Positions 33,645 to 41,950 of a stretch of DNA of 64,000 nt are shown here, in pieces. A program made the position numbers and the translations under genes. The DNA comes from Cellvibrio sp. UBA7671 (GTDB taxonomy: Bacteria > Pseudomonadota > Gammaproteobacteria > Pseudomonadales > Cellvibrionaceae): the NCBI GenBank assembly GCA_002483145.1, contig DLHJ01000019.1, forward strand, positions 248,001-312,000, given 5' to 3'. Below the pieces are notes generated by a model. The model searched no databases, was not told where the DNA came from, and saw nothing but the letters and a program-made list of their open reading frames with translations. The first letter of the stretch is position 1, and the number at the start of each line of letters is the position of its first letter.

Positions 33645-34775
33645 CTAAACAATGTTTTGTTTTCTTAATTCATCGCTCAATCCATAAAATGGCTTTTCTG
33701 TAAGATACTGATTGGTGTTGTTAAATAGTTCCAGCTGAAAAAACGCATTACTCTCCCGCAAATCAATAAACCTCACGCCTACACCGATCAACCGCACTGG
33801 CAAATTTTTCCGCTCATAAGCTTCTGCACACAAACTTTGCAATTCCATTAAAGACACCGCACTGGCACTACGCTCGATGGTTGTGATACTGAAATCTGAA
33901 AATTTAAGTTTTACAAAGAGTTTTACCACTTTGTAGTCATCATCGACACGGCGCAAGCGTATCGCCAGTTGTTGGCTTAGTGGTGGTAATTCGTGCAGGC
34001 AGTTTTCCAATCCGAGAAGATCCTGTGAGAAGGTATTTTCCACACTGAGAGATTTTCGGCGTCTGTCTACCGTTAATTCGCGCTCATCAATTCCACGGCT
34101 CAGTTTATAGAGGCGTGAACCCATTTGGCCGTAGCGCTGCGATAACTCAAAGATTGAAAATTTGTGCAGGTCGCCGCAAGTAAAGATATTGGATTCCGCC
34201 AGTTTTGCAGCCATGGCTTTGCCGACGCCATAAATTTTTTTGACGGGTAGTTGCGCAACAAATGCCGGGACTTTCTCCGGTGGGATAACAAATTGCCCGT
34301 TGGGTTTATTCCAGTCGCTGGCGACCTTGGCGAGAAATTTATTGGGGGCGATACCGGCGGAGACAGTGATACCGATTTCATCTTTAATACGTTGGCGAAT
34401 TTCTTGTGCGATTAGGGTGGCGCTACCGCGGTGAGTTTTAGTATCGCTCACATCCAAATATGCTTCATCGAGCGAGAGTGGCTCAACTAACTCGGTGTAT
34501 TCGTAAAAAATATCGCGCATTTTTGCCGAAGCTTCGCGATAGGCATCCATGCGCGTGGGCAGGATTAATAAATCCGGGCACAGGCGTTTTGCGGTCCTAG
34601 AGGGCATGGCCGAATGTACGCCATAGCGGCGCGCTTCATAGTTGCAGGTAGAGATTACGCCGCGCCGATCACTGCTGCCGCCCACTGCAATCGGGCGATG
34701 GACAAGGCTGGGATCATCGCGCATCTCGACCGCTGCGAAGAAACAATCTGCATCACAATGAATAATTTTGCGCAT
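33645..34775 (-). CDS. dinB: DNA polymerase IV (Y family, translesion)
   Basis: 376 residues from the ATG at 34775. Catalytic carboxylates are Asp8 (in HCDADCFFAAVE) and Asp103-Glu104 (SLDEAYLDV). The palm/fingers motif YEARRYGVHSAMPSRTA, the thumb helix-hairpin-helix (PVKKIYGVGKAMAAKL) and the little-finger domain (SVENTFSQDL) are all present. QLELF (347-351) fits a beta-clamp-binding motif, here 25 residues from the C-terminus rather than at the very end. The enzyme bypasses damaged bases at low fidelity. A LexA-type box 26 bp upstream of the start predicts SOS control. The longer open frame upstream of 34775 runs through that box and is not coding. Confidence 0.95.
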   Translation of the reverse strand: MRKIIHCDADCFFAAVEMRDDPSLVHRPIAVGGSSDRRGVISTCNYEARRYGVHSAMPSRTAKRLCPDLLILPTRMDAYREASAKMRDIFYEYTELVEPLSLDEAYLDVSDTKTHRGSATLIAQEIRQRIKDEIGITVSAGIAPNKFLAKVASDWNKPNGQFVIPPEKVPAFVAQLPVKKIYGVGKAMAAKLAESNIFTCGDLHKFSIFELSQRYGQMGSRLYKLSRGIDERELTVDRRRKSLSVENTFSQDLLGLENCLHELPPLSQQLAIRLRRVDDDYKVVKLFVKLKFSDFSITTIERSASAVSLMELQSLCAEAYERKNLPVRLIGVGVRFIDLRESNAFFQLELFNNTNQYLTEKPFYGLSDELRKQNIV

Positions 34776-34800
34776 GGGGAATAATGTTTTTGTAAAGATG

Positions 34801-34816
34801 CTGTATTTAAACACAG
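34801..34816. promoter_or_regulatory. LexA (SOS) box upstream of dinB
   Basis: CTGTATTTAAACACAG has the CTG-N10-CAG form of the gammaproteobacterial LexA operator with an A/T-rich centre. It is 26 bp before the dinB ATG, where it would overlap the promoter. Confidence 0.82.
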
Positions 34817-34998
34817 TATTTGGTGAGTGGCAGCTGGTTGAAGCAAAGATCACGGATTCCGCTGACATGGCTTGGCAGTAAGAGGAGGTGTCTATGGGTA
34901 AAATTAGGTTAACTTGTATGACAATATGATCTGACAAGGGCTATTCTTTCTGTTGTACAGCGTAATTACTACACCATAACAACAAATAGGAGACATCC

Positions 34999-36552
34999 AT
35001 GCGAGCTATCAAGCCGCTCATCGCCGCACTTGGCCTGAGCCTCAGTTTTACCGCCTTGGCTGACACTCAGGTCAGTGTCGATACCACCAAGCCCGGTCCG
35101 GTCATCAACAAAAACATCTATGGCCAATTTGCCGAGCACTTGGGGCGCGGAATATACGAAGGTATTTGGGTTGGCCCCAAATCCAAAATCCCCAATACCA
35201 AAGGCTGGCGCAACGACGTAGTGGGTGCGCTGAAAGATTTGCAGGTACCGCTGGTGCGTTGGCCGGGCGGTTGTTTTGCCGATGAATATCACTGGCGCGA
35301 GGGTATTGGCCCGCGCGATAAGCGCCCTGCACGAGTGAACACCAACTGGGGGGGGGTGATAGAAGATAACGCCGTAGGTACCCATGAGTTCTTTGATCTG
35401 GTGGAAATGCTCGGCGCTGAAGCTTACGTCAACGGTAATCTTGGAACTGGTACTCCGCAGGAAATGGCAGAGTGGCTGGAGTACATGACCTCGGATAGCA
35501 AATCGACCCTGGCTGAACTGCGCCGCAAAAATGGCCGCGATAAACCTTTTCGTGTGCATTATTTTGCGATCGGTAATGAGGCATGGGGCTGCGGCGGCAA
35601 TATGACCCCCGAGTTCTACACTCATCTCTACAAGCAATACGCCAGCTTCCTCAAAACGCCGAAAGACAACACACCGATTTTGATTGCCAGCGGCGGCCAC
35701 ACTGACGACACCAGTTGGGCAGATCATCTCACTGCCAATGTAAAACCGAATTGGGCGTTGCGAATGGATGCAGTGAGTTTCCACTATTACACACTGCCGA
35801 AAGGCGATTGGACAGTAAAAGGCGCCGCACTTAAATTCCCTGAGGCCGAGTGGATGTCCACCATGGTCAATACACTGAAAATGGATCAGTTTATTGTTAA
35901 CAACAAAAAAGTGATGGATAAAAATGACCCTGAGAAAAAAGTCGGTTTCTATGTGGATGAGTGGGGCACGTGGTACGACGTAACTGGTGATGATGATCCA
36001 GGTTTCCTCTATCAACAAAACAGTTTGCGCGATGCGATTGTCGCTGGCTTGAATTTCAATATTTTCCACAAACACGCTGACCGTGTGCACATGAGTATCA
36101 TCGCGCAGATGGTGAACGTATTGCAGGCAATGATTTTGACGGACAAGGAAAAAATGGTTCTGACTCCGACTTATCATGTATTCAAAATGTACATTCCATT
36201 CCAGGGGGCTACATCTTTGCCGCTGGAGCTGAAAAATGTACCGCAATACACGCTGGGCAGTGCTTCAATCCCTGCAGTGAGTGCAACAGCAGCGCGTGCG
36301 AAAGATGGCAAAGTGTATATCGCTTTGGTTAACGCCAACCCCAACAAGGCGGAAACCGTTGATATTAATTTGGCGGGTATAACAGTGAATGGTGTGAGCG
36401 GCCAGGTGTTAACTGCAGCAGCAATGGATGCACACAATACCTTCGCAGCGCCAGAGACGATTAAGCCAGCAGCTTACTCAGCGAAAGCCAAAAATGGAAA
36501 ACTGGCGTTGGAGATTCCAGCTAAAGCAGTGGTAGTTGTTGCAGTAGAATAA
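34999..36552 (+). CDS. Secreted GH51 alpha-L-arabinofuranosidase
   Basis: 517 residues with a signal peptide (about 1-21, ending ALA). The GH51 barrel has NKNIYGQFAEHLGRGIYEGI, VRWPGGCFADEYHWREGIGP, acid/base Glu194 in AIGNEAWGCGG, and nucleophile Glu321 in FYVDEWGTWYDV. The C-terminal beta-sandwich ends at VVVVAVE. It removes arabinose side chains from arabinoxylan or arabinan, complementing the xylanase 8 kb away. GH51 enzymes are often cytoplasmic; the signal peptide makes this one exported. AGGAG lies 7 bp before the start. A run of nine G in the reading frame (35348-35356) is a possible slippage site. A terminator follows 18 bp after the stop. Confidence 0.95.
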   Translation: MRAIKPLIAALGLSLSFTALADTQVSVDTTKPGPVINKNIYGQFAEHLGRGIYEGIWVGPKSKIPNTKGWRNDVVGALKDLQVPLVRWPGGCFADEYHWREGIGPRDKRPARVNTNWGGVIEDNAVGTHEFFDLVEMLGAEAYVNGNLGTGTPQEMAEWLEYMTSDSKSTLAELRRKNGRDKPFRVHYFAIGNEAWGCGGNMTPEFYTHLYKQYASFLKTPKDNTPILIASGGHTDDTSWADHLTANVKPNWALRMDAVSFHYYTLPKGDWTVKGAALKFPEAEWMSTMVNTLKMDQFIVNNKKVMDKNDPEKKVGFYVDEWGTWYDVTGDDDPGFLYQQNSLRDAIVAGLNFNIFHKHADRVHMSIIAQMVNVLQAMILTDKEKMVLTPTYHVFKMYIPFQGATSLPLELKNVPQYTLGSASIPAVSATAARAKDGKVYIALVNANPNKAETVDINLAGITVNGVSGQVLTAAAMDAHNTFAAPETIKPAAYSAKAKNGKLALEIPAKAVVVVAVE

Positions 36553-36569
36553 GTTTTACCGAGACAAAA

Positions 36570-36598
36570 AAATGGGCGCAATGTGCGCCCATTTTTTT
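36570..36598 (+). terminator. Rho-independent terminator of the GH51 gene
   Basis: A perfect 11-bp stem (36570-36580 with 36584-36594) with an ATG loop and a T8 tract. It also falls 10 bp beyond the end of the convergent ParA-like gene, and the A-run on its left could serve that gene. Confidence 0.88.
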
Positions 36599-36607
36599 TG
36601 GTATTTT

Positions 36608-37294
36608 TTACTGGGACAATTTATCAAACTGCGCATAATTATTTTTTAGCCACACTCGCACACGCGAGCGTTCGATAATGTTCATTACATCCGTATTGTT
36701 CGCTGCCGCCCAAAAGCTGGTGTTGGCAAAATCAATACGCGCCGCGAGTTGCGGTTGTAGTTTTGCCAGTGTTATAAAAATCGCATTGCGGTCTTTTGCT
36801 TTTTGGTAAGTAGTTGATTGCTCAAAGTGTTCAAAACACTCTCCGCGGCCTAAGTTATTGACTACCACAATCTTGATAAAATCCTGCGGGTAACGATTGA
36901 GCAGCCCATTTAATAAATTCACGGAATCTGCACCGTCATCCATCACATGCCATAAAAAGACTTGGCTGCCCAACTCCTGCAGCAGTGCGAGCGCATCGCT
37001 CTCGTCAATCCACTTGCCCAAGCGGGTGGAGGTTTGTGCTGCTAAATCAACAATCAAATCGCTGCCGGGATTTTCCTGCGCGAGAATAATCAGCTGATCG
37101 AGGCTATCGTAATCGTCAACAATTAAGGGCGATGCAAACTCGCTGTAAAAGCGTGAAAAAGTCCCGTGAGATTGATCGGAGTCCAAGCCGATAAAAGGTT
37201 TTTCTGCGTCGATCAAATACTGCGCCAATAACCGCGCGGTCATAGATTTGCCAACCCCGCCTTTTTCGCCACCGATAAAATGCACATTACTCAT
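36608..37294 (-). CDS. ParA/MinD-like P-loop ATPase, stand-alone
   Basis: 228 residues. The deviant Walker A is GGEKGGVGKSMTARLL, the switch I/Asp stretch is GLDSDQSHGTFSRFY, and Walker B-like DLIVDLAAQTS follows. This is a MobD/ParA-like member. There is no ParB, parS or conjugation gene beside it. It probably couples ATP binding to positioning or regulation of an unknown partner. Compared with ParA it is short and lacks an N-terminal DNA-binding extension. The gene stands alone between the GH51 and cysK genes, with its own promoter region of about 165 bp. Confidence 0.8.
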   Translation of the reverse strand: MSNVHFIGGEKGGVGKSMTARLLAQYLIDAEKPFIGLDSDQSHGTFSRFYSEFASPLIVDDYDSLDQLIILAQENPGSDLIVDLAAQTSTRLGKWIDESDALALLQELGSQVFLWHVMDDGADSVNLLNGLLNRYPQDFIKIVVVNNLGRGECFEHFEQSTTYQKAKDRNAIFITLAKLQPQLAARIDFANTSFWAAANNTDVMNIIERSRVRVWLKNNYAQFDKLSQ

Positions 37295-37410
37295 TGCTGT
37301 TTCCTTGTTGGGAGCTGTAGAGGGATCTTGTGGTGGGACTGTAACACATGCGATGTGACATTTTTTATGCGCCCTAAAAGAGGGCTGGTTTTTGTGGGCT
37401 GATAAAAAAT

Positions 37411-37432
37411 AGGGCGCAATGTGTTGCGCCCT
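37411..37432 (-). terminator. Terminator of cysK
   Basis: A 9-bp stem (37411-37419 with 37424-37432) and a TGTG loop. On the minus strand it is followed by ATTTTTTATC. It sits 28 bp past the cysK stop. Confidence 0.82.
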
Positions 37433-37459
37433 CTTGATACTGCTTTTTTGATTTATTAC

Positions 37460-38371
37460 TTAAAACAAATCCTCAATCGATAAATAACGCTCACCGGTAT
37501 CGTAACTGAAAATAATTACGCGGCTGCCGGGTTTCATCTCGGCTTGTTTCTGCGCGACTGCAGCGAGGGTTGCGCCGGAGGATATGCCGATAAAAATCCC
37601 TTCTTTCAACGCGCATTGGCGAGCCATTTCAAACGCGTCGGTTTCGCTCACGAGGATGGTGCCGTCGAGGGCTTCTTTATTTAATACTTGCGGGATAAAA
37701 CCGGCACCGATTCCCTGGATGCGGTGCAAGCCTTTCTGGCCGCCGCTGATGACGGGGGATTTTTCCGGCTCTACGGCAAAGGTTTTTAAGTGCGGGAATT
37801 TTTCTTTCAACACTTCACTACAACCGGTGATATGACCGCCAGTGCCTACGCCGGTGATCATGTAATCAATTCCTTCCGGGAAATCGTTAAGAATTTCCTG
37901 CGCAGTGGTGTTGCGGTGAACTTCCACATTTGCAGGGTTGTTGAATTGCTGCGGCATCCAGCTGTTGTCATTTTCGGCCAGTATTTCATTGGCTTTGGCG
38001 ATGCAGCCGCCCATGCCTAGCTCTTTCGGGGTAAGCACCAATTCAGCGCCCAGGGCCTTCATGTTTTTGCGGCGCTCGACCGACATGGATTCCGGCATGG
38101 TGAGAATGAGGCGATAGCCTTTTACCGCGCAAACGAGTGCGAGGCCGATGCCGGTGTTACCGGAAGTGGGTTCAACAATAAGGGTATCTTTGTTGATCAA
38201 GCCTTTGGCTTCGGCGTCTTCAACCATCGCCAACGCGATGCGGTCTTTGATACTGCTGCCTGGATTGAAGCGCTCGACTTTCATCCAGACTTCGATATCG
38301 CTGCGGAATAAATGGTTGATGCGGACGTGCGGCGTGTTGCCAATGGTTTGGAGAATATTGTCGAATTTCAT
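37460..38371 (-). CDS. cysK: Cysteine synthase A (O-acetylserine sulfhydrylase)
   Basis: 303 residues, full length. PLP Lys42 is in [11 protein letters not shown], the substrate loop is [12 protein letters not shown], and the phosphate-binding loop is [10 protein letters not shown]. The PLP-N1 Ser is in IGISSGA. It makes cysteine from O-acetylserine and sulfide in the cytoplasm. The C-terminus is short, ending [11 protein letters not shown], as in the shorter CysK group. No cysE or sulfate genes are adjacent. The gene stands alone, with a terminator after it and about 200 bp of divergent promoter region before it. Confidence 0.95.
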   Translation of the reverse strand: MKFDNILQTIGNTPHVRINHLFRSDIEVWMKVERFNPGSSIKDRIALAMVEDAEAKGLINKDTLIVEPTSGNTGIGLALVCAVKGYRLILTMPESMSVERRKNMKALGAELVLTPKELGMGGCIAKANEILAENDNSWMPQQFNNPANVEVHRNTTAQEILNDFPEGIDYMITGVGTGGHITGCSEVLKEKFPHLKTFAVEPEKSPVISGGQKGLHRIQGIGAGFIPQVLNKEALDGTILVSETDAFEMARQCALKEGIFIGISSGATLAAVAQKQAEMKPGSRVIIFSYDTGERYLSIEDLF

Positions 38372-38570
38372 AGGTATTCCTTTTTAAGTTAGGCTTGGTT
38401 TAGACAAGCTATTTGTCGGGTCGATGTTCTTTCATTAATAGGGTCGAACAATTGAGCGGTTTGGTCAGTAGACAAATATGGCTCAGCTCTGGCGCGTATG
38501 TTAGCATTCTGCGGTTGGCGTAAAGGTGCCAACGTCAATCAAATAACATAATTGCACGGAGCTTTAAAAA

Positions 38571-39005
38571 ATGTCGATACGCATTTTATTTACTTTTCTC
38601 TTCGTTAGTTTTCTTTCTGGATGTGCTGTTAACAAGATGGATGCGCAGATTTTTCCCGATCAGGATCTCAGCAAGATAAACTCCTTCTATGTCGTTAAGT
38701 TGGATGGTGATGATCGTGGTGTGAATGAGCTCATCACTAAAAAATTGTCGGCGATTGGCAAACAAGCCACTACCGGTAATGCCGCTAGTGCCCCTGCTCA
38801 GGTTGATGCGTTGGTGACTTATACTGACAAGTGGATGTGGGATATCACCATGTACATGATTGAACTTACCGTTGTTATGCAAGATCCTAAAGATAAGTTC
38901 CCCATCGCCAAAGGCTATTCCATGCATACTTCGCTGACTCGATTGTCACCGGAAAAAATGGTGGATGAAGTCATCACTAATATATACAAAAAACAAACTA
39001 ACTAA
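38571..39005 (+). CDS. Small lipoprotein, unknown function
   Basis: 144 residues. The signal peptide ends in the lipobox LSGC (Cys18). The mature domain starts PDQDLSKINSFYVVKLDGDDRG, with a central VDALVTYTDKWMWDITMYMIELTVVMQDP and a helical C-terminus (SPEKMVDEVITNIYKKQ). The strand-helix layout resembles DUF4136-type lipoproteins, but I am not sure. It lies 14 bp before a second lipoprotein, so the two probably form an operon and may act together in the envelope. GGAG lies 10 bp upstream of the ATG. Confidence 0.72.
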   Translation: MSIRILFTFLFVSFLSGCAVNKMDAQIFPDQDLSKINSFYVVKLDGDDRGVNELITKKLSAIGKQATTGNAASAPAQVDALVTYTDKWMWDITMYMIELTVVMQDPKDKFPIAKGYSMHTSLTRLSPEKMVDEVITNIYKKQTN

Positions 39006-39019
39006 GGCGAGGGCAAATA

Positions 39020-39541
39020 ATGTACCGTCTCATCGCATTACTCTGTGCTTCGCTATTATTTACCGGCTGCGCCTCACCAACCAACCCTGTTGCTATGGTA
39101 CCTGTAGATTACGTACCCGGGAAAATTCAACCCTATTCGGTTAGCGTAAATGTAGCTGGTGGGCAAGACACATCCGCGCTTGGTAAATCCAGTGTGGCTG
39201 ATGCTGACCTGAAAACAGCAATAGAAGAAACCATCCTGAAAACCAAAGCTTTTAAGCAACTGGTTAAGGTGGGTGGTGCAGATTACGAATTATCCGCCTC
39301 TATTTTGACCGTCAACCAACCAACAATGGGTTTCAGTTTTACCGTTAAAACAGACTTGGCCTGGAAGTTGAGAAAAGTGGCTGACGATAACATCGTTTGG
39401 CGCAAAGTCATCAACTCTCAACATACCACAGGTGCTGGCGAAGCATTTGCTGGTGTAGAGCGTTTGCGTTTGGCTACTGAAGGTGCAATCAGAAGTAATA
39501 TCGAGCTTGCACTTAAGGATATTGCTACGCTGGAACTGTGA
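39020..39541 (+). CDS. Small lipoprotein, unknown function
   Basis: 173 residues with lipobox FTGC (Cys17). The mature part has KIQPYSVSVNVAGGQDTSALG, an AIEETILKTKAFKQLV helix and YELSASILTVNQPTMGFSFT strands, ending in a helix (RLATEGAIRSNIELALKDIA). The pattern is reminiscent of periplasmic proteins with an early beta strand and paired helices (LptE/DUF4136-like), but nothing decisive is seen. AAGGCGAGGG precedes the start. It is transcribed with the previous lipoprotein and closed by a strong terminator. Confidence 0.72.
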   Translation: MYRLIALLCASLLFTGCASPTNPVAMVPVDYVPGKIQPYSVSVNVAGGQDTSALGKSSVADADLKTAIEETILKTKAFKQLVKVGGADYELSASILTVNQPTMGFSFTVKTDLAWKLRKVADDNIVWRKVINSQHTTGAGEAFAGVERLRLATEGAIRSNIELALKDIATLEL

Positions 39542-39565
39542 TTTAAAACGGCTTTTGCAGTCAAA

Positions 39566-39600
39566 CAAAAATGCCCAAGCAAGTTGCTTGGGCATTTTTG
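39566..39600. terminator. Bidirectional terminator
   Basis: A very stable inverted repeat (CAAAAATGCCCAAGCAA at 39566-39582 against TTGCTTGGGCATTTTTG at 39584-39600), with T-runs on both strands. It separates the lipoprotein pair from the convergent PEP-CTERM-like gene. Confidence 0.88.
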
Positions 39601-39644
39601 TTTGTGTGTGGTATGAAACCTAAAGTCTTGGTGATACTAACTGT

Positions 39645-40652
39645 TTAGCCTTTTTGGCTCTTACTGCGGATGACTACCAATGCCAGCAATCCGCAGAACA
39701 ACAGCAGTAGAGCAGAGGGTTCAGATACATTACTAACAGGTGTCTTCGGAGGTTCAGGCAGATCCGGCGGTACAAAAAAACCATCCCATAAATTTGCTTG
39801 TGCTCCCCAGCCCCCGGTCCAGGATTTTGCAATCACCTGGCCACTCAAATCGCCTTGTAAAAAAGTGAAATCGGCATTGGGGGCGAGGATATTGCCTTTG
39901 ATACCGCCTTCAAAAGTGATTTTTTCTGCTTCAAAAAAGTTGTACAGGATATTACTGGCCGCCATATTCAATGGATCAAAACCTTCGCGTTTGCCGTAGT
40001 TGAGCGAGTCAAATTTAATATTTTTGCCGCTGACATTGATGACCAGCGTATCGTTTTTATCCAGCCCGGTTGCGGTTAGATCGGTCGCTTTTGCCAACTG
40101 GTGGCCGGTGATATTGGCAACGTACACATCGTTGTTACTGGTGCCATCCAGAATCAGCCAGTTGTTGTATTTAAATTCCAAGCCGCCGGTATTGGATTGG
40201 CCCGCCAGTTCTTTGGATAGCTCAGTAAACTGGTTAAAGGCAGAGTTGAAATCAATCGGGGTAGCTTTTGTGGTACTGCCCAACACAGCATTTTTGCTGG
40301 AGCCCTCGGTGAGTTTGCCGCCCAGAATCAGATTGCCTTTGACGTTGCCCCAGGCCCACTGGGTGGTGGTCAGATTGCCACCCACCACTAACACATCAGA
40401 ATACTTGCCGGGTTCAGTCCAGAATTGTTTGCCGTCGCGCCATGTACCTGGCTCGTAGTTCACACCCACGTCGTATTGGCCGATATTGGCGTTACCGCCA
40501 ATGGCGATTTTGCCTTGGGAGTCAGCCCCCGGTTGGGTGAAGTTCTCTTTAATAAAGAGGTTGTAGCCAGCCGCTGGGCCCAGATCGATATTAATCGCGC
40601 TGGCTTGCGTGGCGGTGACCAAGACTAAAACGGCAGAAACATACTTGAGCAT
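39645..40652 (-). CDS. Choice-of-anchor-A domain protein with PEP-CTERM-like tail
   Basis: 335 residues from the ATG at 40652, which opens the signal peptide MLKYVSAVLVLVTATQASAI; a TTG at 40679 is less likely. The body has the choice-of-anchor-A beta-helix pattern: LGPAAGYNLFIKENF, GKIAIGGNANIGQYDVG, SDVLVVGGNLT, VKGNLILGGKL and GGIKGNILAPNADFTF. The C-terminus, SEPSALLLLFCGLLALVVIRSKSQKG in three parts (Ser-Glu-Pro, hydrophobic helix, basic end), is a PEP-CTERM-like sorting signal, which exosortase systems process. No exosortase gene is in the window. It is probably a surface or matrix protein. An inverted repeat lies just upstream of the start. Confidence 0.82.
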   Translation of the reverse strand: MLKYVSAVLVLVTATQASAINIDLGPAAGYNLFIKENFTQPGADSQGKIAIGGNANIGQYDVGVNYEPGTWRDGKQFWTEPGKYSDVLVVGGNLTTTQWAWGNVKGNLILGGKLTEGSSKNAVLGSTTKATPIDFNSAFNQFTELSKELAGQSNTGGLEFKYNNWLILDGTSNNDVYVANITGHQLAKATDLTATGLDKNDTLVINVSGKNIKFDSLNYGKREGFDPLNMAASNILYNFFEAEKITFEGGIKGNILAPNADFTFLQGDLSGQVIAKSWTGGWGAQANLWDGFFVPPDLPEPPKTPVSNVSEPSALLLLFCGLLALVVIRSKSQKG

Positions 40653-40670
40653 AAGTGCGAACCAGTTCAC

Positions 40671-40704
40671 ATAAATCAATGCTGTGCAGTTTAGGTTGAT
40701 TTAT
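40671..40704. repeat. Inverted repeat upstream of the choice-of-anchor-A gene
   Basis: ATAAATCAA (40671-40679) and TTGATTTAT (40696-40704) are perfect inverted copies 16 bp apart, starting 19 bp upstream of the gene's ATG. This could be an operator or part of the leader. Confidence 0.5.
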
Positions 40705-40810
40705 GCTCAATCTCAAGCTGATTGTTATAAAAAATTTCCTGCTTGTTTTTATTTGTTATAAGTAAAAATTGGAAAACTTCCCACCGCATGGATTAATTGG
40801 AATAAGCCGG

Positions 40811-41950
40811 TTAATCCAGTCGCTTTTTGAACCGGCTTGCTGCTGCTATCACCCCAAGCACGGTAAACCCGATCAGCCACCATAAATCTGGCTGCAAATC
40901 TTCCAGCGTTGCGCCGCGCAACACAATCGCGCGCACCATGCGAATAAAGTGAGTCGCGGGTAGCGCTTCGGCAATCCACTGCGCTGCTTCAGGCATACCC
41001 TCGTAGGGGAACATAAAACCCGAGAGCAGGATTGAAGGGATCAACAAAAACACAGTGAGTTGCATCGCCTGCAATTGGGTTTTGGCGATGGTGGAAACCA
41101 GCAGGCCAAGCGTGAGGCTGGCGCTGATAAAGGCGAAGACGCCGAGGACCAGCTGATCCAGCCGGCCATTGATCGGCACATCAAAAATCAGATGGCCGAG
41201 GCCGAGAATAATCGACACCTGAATCAGGCCGACAAAAATATAGGGCACGATTTTGCCGATCATAATCTCGCTGGAGCGCACCGGCGTAGTGATCAGCAAT
41301 TCCAGGTTGCCGCGCTCGCGCTCGCGTACCAGCGCCGCCGAGGTAAACATCACCATGGTCATGGTAAGCACAATAGCCACTAGCCCGGGCACGATATTAA
41401 TCGCTGAGCGTCGTTCAGGATTAAAGAAGAGCGCGATCTCAAAGGTGTTTTTGCGCGCGCTGGGCTGCGCCTCAAAACCACTGGCAAAGGGCATTTGTTG
41501 CAGCGCAAGCAGCGCGTTGCTGACCATGGTATCGGAACCATCGATCAGCCACTGGGCTATCGGGCGTTGGTCTTGCAGCCGTTGGCCAAAATCTTCGGGG
41601 ATCACCAGTACCGCGTGGACATGGCCGCGCCGAATCGCATCTTCCGCCTGCTTGGGGGTTTGATAGGTTTCGGTAAAACTCACCACTTGCGTGGCTGTGA
41701 GGTCGCTCACCAACGCACGGGCAGTCTGGGTATGACTCAAATCCACCACGCCGACGGGCAGTTCGCGCACATTGGTGTTGATGGCGAACCCAAATAGTAA
41801 CAACTGGATCAAGGGCACCATTACGATCATGCCGAAAGTAGGGCGGTCGCGCGTCAGCTGGCGCAACTCTTTAAACACAATTGCACCGATCCGCTGCAAG
41901 CTTTGGCCAAAGGCGTTAATCGCCGTTGCTTTCTTAGTCGGCGCATTCAT
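40811..41950 (-). CDS. ABC-2 type transporter permease
   Basis: 379 residues. The first membrane helix is at about 40-57 (FGMIVMVPLIQLLLFGFAIN). A large periplasmic domain follows (about 60-175), then five helices near the C-terminus. ERERGNLELLITTPVRSSEIMIGKIVPY is the conserved ABC-2 coupling loop, as in YhhJ/YbhS-like permeases. Its ATG overlaps the ATPase stop (ATGA), so translation is coupled. With the HlyD-like lipoprotein and the ATPase it forms an export system of the YbhGFSR/YhiI-RbbA type. Only one permease gene is present, so it probably works as a homodimer. Confidence 0.92.
   Translation of the reverse strand: MNAPTKKATAINAFGQSLQRIGAIVFKELRQLTRDRPTFGMIVMVPLIQLLLFGFAINTNVRELPVGVVDLSHTQTARALVSDLTATQVVSFTETYQTPKQAEDAIRRGHVHAVLVIPEDFGQRLQDQRPIAQWLIDGSDTMVSNALLALQQMPFASGFEAQPSARKNTFEIALFFNPERRSAINIVPGLVAIVLTMTMVMFTSAALVRERERGNLELLITTPVRSSEIMIGKIVPYIFVGLIQVSIILGLGHLIFDVPINGRLDQLVLGVFAFISASLTLGLLVSTIAKTQLQAMQLTVFLLIPSILLSGFMFPYEGMPEAAQWIAEALPATHFIRMVRAIVLRGATLEDLQPDLWWLIGFTVLGVIAAASRFKKRLD

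Noticed and set aside
34969-36246. A 425-codon minus-strand open frame opposite the arabinofuranosidase gene
   Set aside because: It is antisense to a complete GH51 enzyme with catalytic residues and signal peptide. Its product has the His/Cys-rich composition of a mirrored frame and no ribosome binding site.
36608-37294. A plasmid partition locus
   Set aside because: There is a ParA-like ATPase only; no ParB, centromere repeats or replication gene is adjacent.
37362-37395. A second terminator near cysK (GCCCT/AGGGC)
   Set aside because: The stem is only 5 bp and there is no clear gene end that needs it; the 9-bp hairpin at 37411-37432 is better placed.
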